NCBI GenBank assembly: GCA_964358085.1
Contig: CAYHNU010000002.1
Coordinates: forward strand, 1-42,177
Length of the DNA stretch: 42,177 bases
From: GWC2-45-19 sp964358085
Lineage (GTDB): Bacteria > Patescibacteriota > Microgenomatia > CAZETR01 > Amesbacteraceae
Direction of reading: 5' to 3'
Shown here piece by piece: positions 29,664 to 36,979 of this stretch (within the stretch, counting starts at the first letter, position 1; every line of letters begins with the position of its first letter). The position numbers were made by a program, and so were the translations under genes. The notes beneath the pieces are model-generated. The model was not told the origin of the DNA. It saw only the letters and a program-made list of their open reading frames with translations, and ran no database searches.

Positions 29664-32332
29664 GGCCCTACGGAGCCTCCTTCGTCTTTAGCATAACATG
29701 TGTTGGGTACGCTTGAAGTGTTTACTCCCAGCTGGAATCCACTGACCGTCCAAGGCGGAACGTAGGTGCGGATATCCCAACTTTTAGGAAACAGCTCGTA
29801 ATGTAAATGAGTGCCGGTGGAGTTTCCGGTGCTGCCCATGATTCCAATTTGAGTTCCGGCTGTGATTTGAGAACCGGGGGAGAGGCTGGCTATTTGAGAC
29901 AAGTGGGCATAAAGAGTTTGAAATCCCTCGGGAGATATAATTTTGACACAGTTGCCGTATTTGGGGTCTCCACAATTAGTGGAAACAGTGCCGTCGTGAG
30001 CGGCATAGATGGGGGGGGCAATAGGGTCGTGGATGTCGATGGCGTTGGAATTGTTGTCACAGTGTGTCCAGGTGCGATCAACGCCACAAAAAGGACCTTG
30101 GGTGAGGTCCCCAACGGTGGGCCAACAGCGGGGATAGGCGCCACCCGGACCGGGAATACCGACACCCCCGGCTGTATTTTGAGGAACAACTAGGGCAGAG
30201 GAGTTGATAATAAAAAGAATTAAGGCAATGCCGACGGGAATACTTAGGGCAATAACAAGAAGCGGGGTGGCAATTTCGGTGGCTACCAGGCCGACTGCGG
30301 CGGTAGAAGCCGAAGTAATGGCGTTACCAAGTTTGGTTAGAGCCCCTGTAATGCCGCCGGCGCTCTTTATGCCGGCTCCTGCTAATCCGCCGCCGAGAAG
30401 TCCTAAAGGAAGGGATACGATTCCGGTGATTGCGGCAGCACCAAGGCCGACCAGAGAGCCTCCTATAATAATGCTCATACCAGCCAAAAACTTAAAGATA
30501 TCAGTGGCAGTTCTTTTGGCCCACTTCCAGATCTTGGGTAAATTGGCGACGACGAAGCCAATGACCGCGCCGATAATTGTGCCCACTACCGGAGCAACAG
30601 CAGTTCCGGCGGCGGCTCCAGTTCCAGCTCCTCCAACGGTAGTCAGGGCTGTTGTGGCTGCTCCGGTACTAGCTGCGAGAGCTGGCGGAGCGGCGCCGGC
30701 GGCGAGTGCGCCAGTCACGACAGGAAGCGCGGGGCCCGAAAAGGCAACCGGGACAATACTCATCCCGGCAGGGGCCATTGCGGTTCCAGTTCCAACTGTT
30801 TGTCGAATGATGTTAAAAGCGGTGTAACCACTCAGGGACGTTTGTCCAATTGGAACCTTTCCGACCATGTAGGAGATTTCACCAAACAAATGTTCCACAC
30901 CGGCCGGAGTAAACATTAAACCGGCCTGATTGACTCCAACTCTCCCAATGTTTACCATCCAGCCATTGGCTATAGCTTGACTAAAAGCAGAAGCATAAAA
31001 GGTGGGAAGAGTGCCGGAGACAAGGTAGCCTGCATAAATTGACGGTGCGGCGCTTGTGGCAGACAGACCAGCACCAACAATGGCTCCAGCAACGGCTCCA
31101 GTTCCCATTCCCAACCCTTCTCCAATTCCTGAACTGGTAAATTTATTCCAAGCATTTTTGGCCTGATCAGACAATCGTGTTTTGGCTTCGTCTTGCAAGT
31201 AGTCAAGAAGGGGGTTCCGATTTCCGTGACTGTCGCGGTAGCTTTGTTCCTGATTGGCCGGTTCATCGTAGGCGCTTTCATATGTTTCAAGTAGCAATTC
31301 CCAATTTGCTTCGGTTTGCTGGGCCGGTGGAACACGAGATAAAAATTCAACTGATTTTTGAGTGATTTCTTTTAGTGTTTCTTGTTTTTCTTCCCGCCTT
31401 TTTTCTGGAGAGTCCGACGGGTCGCCGGCGTTTCTACTCACAGAATATGAAATTAAAGGGTAGCTTTGTTCGACCATTGTTTGGGCTTGAACTTTTCCGA
31501 CAACGGTGGCCAAAGATTGCTCTACCAATTCTGTGCCAGTGGCGTTGAGGCTAAAGTCGGCTACAAGTTGAGCCAATTGTTGGACAGGTAAAGTAACGGT
31601 GGTTTTACCTGCGGCCTCTAGTTCCGTTTCTAGTGTGGAGAGAAGGTTTGAGAATGTCTTAATAGAGGCGGTTGGATTGACAATCTTTTCCGCTATTATC
31701 CTGTCCGCAAGGGCTTCTTTCCCTGCTGGGAAGATGTTTTCAGGAAGGCTAGTAATAGTTTGGTGCCAAAGATTGTTTACGCTTGGGTCGAGTGTGATTG
31801 CGATTTCTACTAGCGGGGACAAGGCGACACCTGGGGAGAGGGCGCTTATTTGTTCGAGGGTTTCTTTGGGGCGGAGAATGATCTCGTTTTCCAAATCAGG
31901 CTGAAGGTAGGCGATAATTTGAGACTCTTCTGGAGAGGCAGTAGAAAGGTTCTTGCGGTATTCTTCTAGGCGGGCCTGAACTAGTTGGTGGATGGTGGGC
32001 TTATGAGCGATTTTAGCTGCGGCCTCTTGGCGTTTTTCTTCACAGGCTTTGTTATAAGCATCAACTAATTCATCTAGGTGGGGGGGGAGGGAGGCCGTTT
32101 TGTCTTCCTGGAATTTCTTGAGAAGGCGCAGATTTAGGGCCAGGAGTTTTTGGTTTCGATCGGCGATTTCTAAAACCGGCTTGAACTCTTCTTGCGTGAG
32201 CAGTTTGGCTAGATTTTCCCAAACATATTCTTCAGCTTGGATAACAGTCATTCCCCGGGGGGCCTGGGGCGGTTTTTGCACCAAGTTTAAAAAAATATTT
32301 TCAATGGCGCTGATCTGGTCTGGGGTAAACAT
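29660..32332 (-). CDS. Very large membrane protein with C-terminal M23-like peptidase domain, 890 aa
   Basis: Residues 1-400 are soluble, helical and charged. About 400-740 is a long Gly/Ala-rich hydrophobic region with several possible membrane segments (GMGTGAVAGAIVGAGLSA; AGMSIIIGGSLVGLGAAAI; LLVIALSIPVGIALILFII). About 765-890 is M23-like: CDNNSNAIDIHDP in place of the usual HxxxD motif, IYAAHDGTV, QTLYAHLSQI and the zinc pair GTHLHYEL. The first motif is changed (NAIDI), as in some transfer-system M23 proteins, so activity is uncertain. It lies just after virB4 (5 nt), fitting a wall-cutting role in a type IV secretion-like machine. Confidence 0.8.
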   Translation of the reverse strand: MFTPDQISAIENIFLNLVQKPPQAPRGMTVIQAEEYVWENLAKLLTQEEFKPVLEIADRNQKLLALNLRLLKKFQEDKTASLPPHLDELVDAYNKACEEKRQEAAAKIAHKPTIHQLVQARLEEYRKNLSTASPEESQIIAYLQPDLENEIILRPKETLEQISALSPGVALSPLVEIAITLDPSVNNLWHQTITSLPENIFPAGKEALADRIIAEKIVNPTASIKTFSNLLSTLETELEAAGKTTVTLPVQQLAQLVADFSLNATGTELVEQSLATVVGKVQAQTMVEQSYPLISYSVSRNAGDPSDSPEKRREEKQETLKEITQKSVEFLSRVPPAQQTEANWELLLETYESAYDEPANQEQSYRDSHGNRNPLLDYLQDEAKTRLSDQAKNAWNKFTSSGIGEGLGMGTGAVAGAIVGAGLSATSAAPSIYAGYLVSGTLPTFYASAFSQAIANGWMVNIGRVGVNQAGLMFTPAGVEHLFGEISYMVGKVPIGQTSLSGYTAFNIIRQTVGTGTAMAPAGMSIVPVAFSGPALPVVTGALAAGAAPPALAASTGAATTALTTVGGAGTGAAAGTAVAPVVGTIIGAVIGFVVANLPKIWKWAKRTATDIFKFLAGMSIIIGGSLVGLGAAAITGIVSLPLGLLGGGLAGAGIKSAGGITGALTKLGNAITSASTAAVGLVATEIATPLLVIALSIPVGIALILFIINSSALVVPQNTAGGVGIPGPGGAYPRCWPTVGDLTQGPFCGVDRTWTHCDNNSNAIDIHDPIAPPIYAAHDGTVSTNCGDPKYGNCVKIISPEGFQTLYAHLSQIASLSPGSQITAGTQIGIMGSTGNSTGTHLHYELFPKSWDIRTYVPPWTVSGFQLGVNTSSVPNTCYAKDEGGSVGP

Positions 32333-32337
32333 AATAA

Positions 32338-34701
32338 TTAAGGCAGTTTTACTGTTTCAGCTACTAGACGGACTTTGGCTTGTTCTGACTGTTGGGTAAG
32401 AATTTCGGAAGGTTTGGTGGTAATTAATTTGTGTTCGTCGGGGGAAGCGACGACACGAATGGCAACGTGGTTGTTGCCGGCAAAAAAAAGGCCCTCGCCT
32501 ACCTCGCTACTTAACAGCAGATGTTTTTCTCCTTCAGATAAATAAAAGACCTGAGCGACTTTGTCGATGGCGGCAGGGGACTGCTTCATGAGGATTTGGA
32601 TACTGGAATTGGTAACGATAGCTTTGCCATAGTCGGTGGCTAGGAAATCCTCTACGTCTTGAGTGATGGTGGTTAGCCCCAGGAAATATTTGCGAGCTCG
32701 TTTGGCAATGCCGTAAAGAAAGGCAGCGGAGTCGGGGGAGCGCATGAGGTACCAGGCTTCGTCCACAATTAACAATCTCTTTTTTAAATCCCGGCGCATC
32801 TTGGTCCAAATATAGTCCAGAATAATAAAAATGGCGATGGGCTTGAGGGAGTCTTCCAGGTCGCGGACGGAAAAAACAGTAAAAGGGTTTTTTAGAGAAA
32901 CGTTACTAGGCTGGTCAATAATGCCGCGGAAACTGCCCTTAACGAATTTTTCAATGCGGTCGGCCAGGGCTCCGGCTTGGGATTCTTCCATGCCCACCAG
33001 GGCTTTGTAGAGATCTTCCATAAGAGGGGGAGGGAGTTTTTGGGTGGCAGGGTCGGGGGTAATGCCCTTCATTTTATAGGTGGCAACTAAGGCCCGGTCT
33101 AAAATGGCTTCTTCGCCAGGAGACAAAGCGCCCATAATGACTTTAAAAAGGGAGTGCAGGGAAAGGATTTTTAAGCTTAGCTCGTTTTCGTCGGAGGTGG
33201 CGGTGAGGGAGGATAGGTCGAAAGGATTTAAGCGGCAGGGAGAGTTGAAGGAAAAATTGATGTATTCACCGCCGACGGCGTCGCTAAGAGTTTTGTATTC
33301 GTTCTCGGGGTCGATGATGATTATTTCGGTGCCGAACATGAGGGAGCGGAGGATTTCCAGCTTGACCAAATACGACTTACCAGCTCCAGCCTTTGCGAAG
33401 ACGACCGTGTTCGCGTTCTCTAAACTGAACCTGTCGAAAATTACTAAACTTCCGTTATGCTCGTTTAAACCATAGAGAACGCCCTCGTTGCTGGTGAGTT
33501 CGGATGAAGTAAACGGAAAGGTGGTGGCCAGAGAGGTGGTGTCCATGTTGCGGGTGACCAGGAGGTGATCGGTACAGGCGGGAAGAGTGGTTTTGAAGCC
33601 ATCGGCCTGCTGGAGAAGGGCGGGGGCGGTGGTAATAAGCAGAGAGCCTAAAGTGCTGGAAACTTGTTTGGTAACCTGATTGAGCTCACTTTCAGATTTA
33701 GCAGGGATGGTGACATACAATCCAAACTGGAAGAAGCGTTCGGCCCCCTTGACCAGCTGGTCTTGAAGAGTCAGGGCGTCTTCCAATTTGGCCTGGGTGC
33801 TGGGGTCGACCACCCGGCCGCGCTGTAAATCTGTAGAGATTTCGGCTTCCATTTCGGCGATTTTGCGGCGTAGATCGTCTAGGGTGGACTTGCTTTCCAC
33901 AGGATAGACGAACATGGAGATATTTAATGAATGGTCGAAGTTGATGAGGGGGGCCAGCCAATTGGCGGTGACAAATCTAGGATAGCCTGCCACAAAGAGA
34001 GAGCGGAAGTACCAATCGTCGATTTTGAGAGTGTTGAAATCAACTGTAATTGACTGGGGGGCGATAGTGGGGACGGAGGTGGCCTTCGTCTCGATTTGGG
34101 AACGGTGGTAGGAATTGAAGAAAAACTGGATGAGCTCGGGGGAAGTAAGTTGACGGGCGCGCAGGCCGATGCGGGCTAATAATCTGACCAGATGGTCGCG
34201 CTTGGGAGATAGAGCCAAGGCGGCGCGTTCCAGGATTTCGACTTGGGGTTTGGGAAGAGCTTTTTTCTTGATTAAAACGGAAAAGCTGGAAGAAATACCA
34301 AGTTCCAGAGAAGAAAAAGGAATGGCCACATAAAACTTTTTGTCCAGGACGTTGCCTTGGCGGACGACGGTTTTGATAAAATCGCGATATTTGGCGAGCT
34401 GATCGTGGAGAAGAGGATTGGCAGTCTTTCCTAATTGAAGGTCCAGAAGAGTGAGATAATCAGAAATATCCTTCTGTTTGGAAGAGACGACGATTTGAAT
34501 GGAAAAAGTGAGGGAATTGAGAAGTTGGGCATAGGCGTAGATGGTGGCGTCCTGCTCTGTTTCGGAAAGCAGACCAAAATTGAGAGCGGACACCTGGAGG
34601 ACTAAGCAGGCGGAGCCGTCTTTAAGGACGACTAAATCCTGGACAATGTCCTGAACGTCGAGATGGTCTTGGGTTGTAGACGAAATGAGTTTGGAATTCA
34701 T
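32338..34701 (-). CDS. virB4: VirB4/TraC-type conjugation ATPase
   Basis: 787 residues. The N-terminal half is the VirB4 non-catalytic domain. The ATPase half has Walker A in FAKAGAGKSYLVKLE (about 431-445), IIIIDPENEYKTL just after it, and Walker B as LLIVDEAWYLMRS (about 637-649). GLTTITQDVEDFLATDYGKAIV and NSSIQILMKQ are the typical VirB4/TraE motifs of the RecA-like core. It powers type IV secretion or DNA transfer. The start overlaps the PrgI gene by 4 nt, and the large M23 gene follows. The gene is intact, which suggests that the system works. Confidence 0.92.
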   Translation of the reverse strand: MNSKLISSTTQDHLDVQDIVQDLVVLKDGSACLVLQVSALNFGLLSETEQDATIYAYAQLLNSLTFSIQIVVSSKQKDISDYLTLLDLQLGKTANPLLHDQLAKYRDFIKTVVRQGNVLDKKFYVAIPFSSLELGISSSFSVLIKKKALPKPQVEILERAALALSPKRDHLVRLLARIGLRARQLTSPELIQFFFNSYHRSQIETKATSVPTIAPQSITVDFNTLKIDDWYFRSLFVAGYPRFVTANWLAPLINFDHSLNISMFVYPVESKSTLDDLRRKIAEMEAEISTDLQRGRVVDPSTQAKLEDALTLQDQLVKGAERFFQFGLYVTIPAKSESELNQVTKQVSSTLGSLLITTAPALLQQADGFKTTLPACTDHLLVTRNMDTTSLATTFPFTSSELTSNEGVLYGLNEHNGSLVIFDRFSLENANTVVFAKAGAGKSYLVKLEILRSLMFGTEIIIIDPENEYKTLSDAVGGEYINFSFNSPCRLNPFDLSSLTATSDENELSLKILSLHSLFKVIMGALSPGEEAILDRALVATYKMKGITPDPATQKLPPPLMEDLYKALVGMEESQAGALADRIEKFVKGSFRGIIDQPSNVSLKNPFTVFSVRDLEDSLKPIAIFIILDYIWTKMRRDLKKRLLIVDEAWYLMRSPDSAAFLYGIAKRARKYFLGLTTITQDVEDFLATDYGKAIVTNSSIQILMKQSPAAIDKVAQVFYLSEGEKHLLLSSEVGEGLFFAGNNHVAIRVVASPDEHKLITTKPSEILTQQSEQAKVRLVAETVKLP

Positions 34702-35519
34702 GCTTGGGCTTTGATGAGAATAGGGTCAATAATCTGGTTTTTGACACTGAGGGTAAGGGAGGCAAAATGCAGGCCTTCTTTTTCGGCAATGAGAGTATAA
34801 GTGCCGGTCGGGAGGGGGGTGGCAGTCATAAACTGGCCGAGCTTGTTGGAGCGCAGGGCCCGGACGGGCAAGCCGGCGGCATCGGATAATTCTAAGATGA
34901 CACCCTCTAAATATGATCCGGCGGGATCGAGAACGAGGCCGGTGAGAAGGTTGGGATGCTCGGGAGGGGGGACCGGGTTACTAGTTATTAGTTCATGGTT
35001 CATGGTAGCTGTGGGTTTAGGCAGAGGGGAGACTGGTGGTTGTGAACGTAGAATTGGCGATTGGGGGTTGAGCGTTGAGGGCTGAGGGTTTGGTTGAATA
35101 GCAGAAAAAGCAAGGTTGGGGTGGGAGAAGATTTGGGAGAAACGAGCGAAGAGCTGACTTTCGATAATGTCGAGGGGAGTTTTTTTGGTAGGCGGGTTAG
35201 TTGGTTCATGGTTCATGGTAGCCGGGGGTGGGGGGGTTTCGGACCAGTGGAACTCCGTGGGAGAATAAATAGCTTTAATAAATGCCATGATCCATTGGGA
35301 AAAAGGGCGGCCGGAGACCGGAACGAAGGCCAACATGACTCCCGTTAAAGCAGCCAAGCCCATCATGGGCCATTTCAAGATAAGGGGGAGGGGGAGACGA
35401 TAGATAACGACAGCGACGGCCACGCCGCCGGCCAACTGAAAAAATTGCTTGAGGGTCATATCGCCCACAAGGTGAAATTCATAAGAAGAGATATTCTGTG
35501 GTACAGGGTGTTGGTTCAT
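34698..35519 (-). CDS. PrgI-family protein with C-terminal carboxypeptidase-regulatory-like domain
   Basis: 273 residues. The N-terminal PrgI part (1-95) has the start PVPQNISSYEFHLVGDMTLKQ in parts, two membrane helices (about 27-44 and 48-66) and PFSQWIMAFIKAIYSPTEFHW. PrgI proteins are VirB3-like partners of VirB4 in Gram-positive transfer systems. A Pro/Thr-rich linker (100-190) follows, with repeat-born phrases (TMNHEPTNPP, STLNPQSPIL, TMNHELITSN). A beta-sandwich of the CarboxypepD_reg type (about 193-273: TGLVLDPAGSYLEGVILEL, LPTGTYTLIAEKEG) ends it. The outward domain may anchor the complex to the surface. TACAAA ends 6 nt before the ATG. Confidence 0.85.
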   Translation of the reverse strand: MNQHPVPQNISSYEFHLVGDMTLKQFFQLAGGVAVAVVIYRLPLPLILKWPMMGLAALTGVMLAFVPVSGRPFSQWIMAFIKAIYSPTEFHWSETPPPPATMNHEPTNPPTKKTPLDIIESQLFARFSQIFSHPNLAFSAIQPNPQPSTLNPQSPILRSQPPVSPLPKPTATMNHELITSNPVPPPEHPNLLTGLVLDPAGSYLEGVILELSDAAGLPVRALRSNKLGQFMTATPLPTGTYTLIAEKEGLHFASLTLSVKNQIIDPILIKAQA

Positions 35520-35547
35520 GGGCAGTTTGTAACTTTATGTTACTGCG

Positions 35548-35580
35548 TGAACGATTTTGTGCAAGCTACAGGCTTTTTCA
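35548..35580. repeat. 33-bp direct repeat, left copy (flanks the ATPase gene)
   Basis: It begins TGAACGATTTTGTGCAAG and ends GGCTTTTTCA, identical over all 33 bases to 36859-36891. Its last three bases are the stop codon of the ATPase gene. It contains a small hairpin AAGC-TACAG-GCTT followed by T. Confidence 0.92.
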
Positions 35581-36804
35581 CAAAATCAAAGTGTCTTTCC
35601 AAGAGCGGTTGATTGTTTCGTGGGGTAGAGGAGATGAGTGGTCGGTGTTGGAGATTAAGGCTATTGTTTTTATTTGTTGTTTGAGTTCTTTTTTAAGGCG
35701 TAGTAAATTACTACCGAATTTACTAAAGATAGTTTGTACTCCTTTGATCTCGATTAAGTGCAGCCTACCTTCCAATTCAATAACGAGATCAATCTCTAGT
35801 TTGTCTGGGGTACGCAGATAATATAAAGTTGGTGATAGGCCGCGATTGTAAAATCGTTTGAGAGTATCAATAATCACAAAAGTTTCAAACAATGGGCCAA
35901 AATATGGACTAGATAGTAGAACTTCGGAACTGTGTAACCCCATAAGGTAAGTAGCTAGTCCGGTGTCGACAAAGTAAAGTTTTGGTCTTTTTACCAATCT
36001 TTTGCCGATGTTTTTGTAGTAAGGATAGAGTAGGTAAACCTGGTGACTGGCTTCCAGAAGCGATAACCAGCGTTTGGCAGTAGTATGGCTAACGCCCACG
36101 TCACTTGCCAGCCCAGTAATATCCAATATTTGACCAGTACGAGTAGCACAGATTCGTAGAAAGGTTTGAAATTGACCAAGATCACCCACTTGCTTGAGAT
36201 TGCGTATGTCTCGTTCTAAATAGGTAGCTATATAGGAACCACACCAAAAATTACGATCGACAGCAAGTTGAAGGGAGGGCTCCGGATAACCCCCCCGTAA
36301 TAATAGTTTAGATAAGTTTAAAGTTGGGATAGCGGGGCGATTGAATTTGTCGAAATTTTCTAACCATGAAGTGGGCGATAGGCTGGTGGATCCTTGTTTG
36401 GCGATTTCGGCTACCGAGAGCGGTAGGAGAGAAAAGACTGCGGCTCTACCAGCTAAAGACTCCCCCACACCCTGCATGAGCGCAAAATTTTGTGAGCCGG
36501 TGATAAGCCATTGCCCGGGATCTCGGTGGTTGTCAATAGCTGATTTGATATACGACAACAGCTCGGGAACATATTGAATTTCGTCAAGGATAACTGGCAT
36601 TTTTAACCGCCCAAGAAATCCCCGGGGATCAGTTTTGGCATAATCCTGTTGATCTGGATCTTCCAGGCTCACATAACTATGGGTTGTGCCAAATAAATTT
36701 TTTAATAGAGTTGTTTTGCCTGATTGGCGTGGACCAGTGAGAATTAGAGCAGGAAAGGTTCGAATAGCCTGTTTGAGACTGGAAGAGATGGTTCTAGGCA
36801 GCAT
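35578..36804 (-). CDS. AAA ATPase with DUF4143 domain, in a repeat-bounded cassette
   Basis: 408 residues. The AAA part has GPRQSGKTTLLKNLF (24-38), SLEDPDQQDYA, and Walker B MPVILDEIQYVPELL (69-83). The segment ITGSQNFALMQGVGESLAGRA is the sensor region in two parts. The C-terminal DUF4143 part (about 190-390) has a PD-(D/E)XK-like core, KLEIDLVIELEGRLHLIEIKG. The role of these proteins is not settled; they are patchily spread. The gene has its own promoter and lies between exact 33-bp direct repeats, in the space between prgI and the divergent 987-aa gene, so it is probably a recent insertion. Confidence 0.88.
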   Translation of the reverse strand: MLPRTISSSLKQAIRTFPALILTGPRQSGKTTLLKNLFGTTHSYVSLEDPDQQDYAKTDPRGFLGRLKMPVILDEIQYVPELLSYIKSAIDNHRDPGQWLITGSQNFALMQGVGESLAGRAAVFSLLPLSVAEIAKQGSTSLSPTSWLENFDKFNRPAIPTLNLSKLLLRGGYPEPSLQLAVDRNFWCGSYIATYLERDIRNLKQVGDLGQFQTFLRICATRTGQILDITGLASDVGVSHTTAKRWLSLLEASHQVYLLYPYYKNIGKRLVKRPKLYFVDTGLATYLMGLHSSEVLLSSPYFGPLFETFVIIDTLKRFYNRGLSPTLYYLRTPDKLEIDLVIELEGRLHLIEIKGVQTIFSKFGSNLLRLKKELKQQIKTIALISNTDHSSPLPHETINRSWKDTLIL

Positions 36805-36811
36805 AATGGTA

Positions 36812-36839
36812 ATTATGGCCTGTCTTTTGAACTTGTCAA
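36812..36839 (-). promoter_or_regulatory. Promoter of the ATPase/DUF4143 gene
   Basis: TTGACA (36839-36834) and CATAAT (36817-36812) on the minus strand are 16 nt apart, and the ATG is 7 nt after the -10. The -35 lies in the palindrome GAACTTGTCAAGTTC (36829-36843), a possible operator. Confidence 0.6.
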
Positions 36840-36843
36840 GTTC
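36829..36843. promoter_or_regulatory. 15-bp palindrome over the ATPase -35 box
   Basis: GAACTTG T CAAGTTC, perfect 7-bp arms, covering the TTGACA of the ATPase promoter. Possibly an autoregulatory site. Confidence 0.45.
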
Positions 36844-36858
36844 TAATTCCAGGGGACA

Positions 36859-36891
36859 TGAACGATTTTGTGCAAGCTACAGGCTTTTTCA
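36859..36891. repeat. 33-bp direct repeat, right copy
   Basis: Identical to 35548-35580. It is followed by the palindromic repeat CCCTTCGATTTCACTCAGGG (about 36903-36922), a relative of the insertions in dnaN and valS. Confidence 0.92.
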
Positions 36892-36967
36892 TGGTTCGAC
36901 TGCGCCCTTCGATTTCACTCAGGGTCTTCGACTCACCATCTTCGACACAAAAATTTGGGAGAGATAG

Positions 36968-36973
36968 TATAAT
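36968..36973 (+). promoter_or_regulatory. -10 box of the 987-aa gene (leaderless)
   Basis: A perfect TATAAT is followed after 6 nt by the ATG at 36980. No ribosome-binding site lies between. The -35 is unclear. Confidence 0.6.
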
Positions 36974-36979
36974 TCGGGT

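Noticed and set aside
30204..30827. Long plus-strand ORF of 207 residues opposite the large M23 gene
   Set aside because: It is Ala/Pro/Thr-rich and is the mirror of the Gly/Ala-rich membrane part on the coding strand; no start signal or family features.
33408..33440. CTGAACCTGTCGAA in virB4 as a copy of the CCCTTCGAC palindrome
   Set aside because: The encoded FDRFSLENAN is the normal VirB4 sequence before Walker A; the resemblance is weak.
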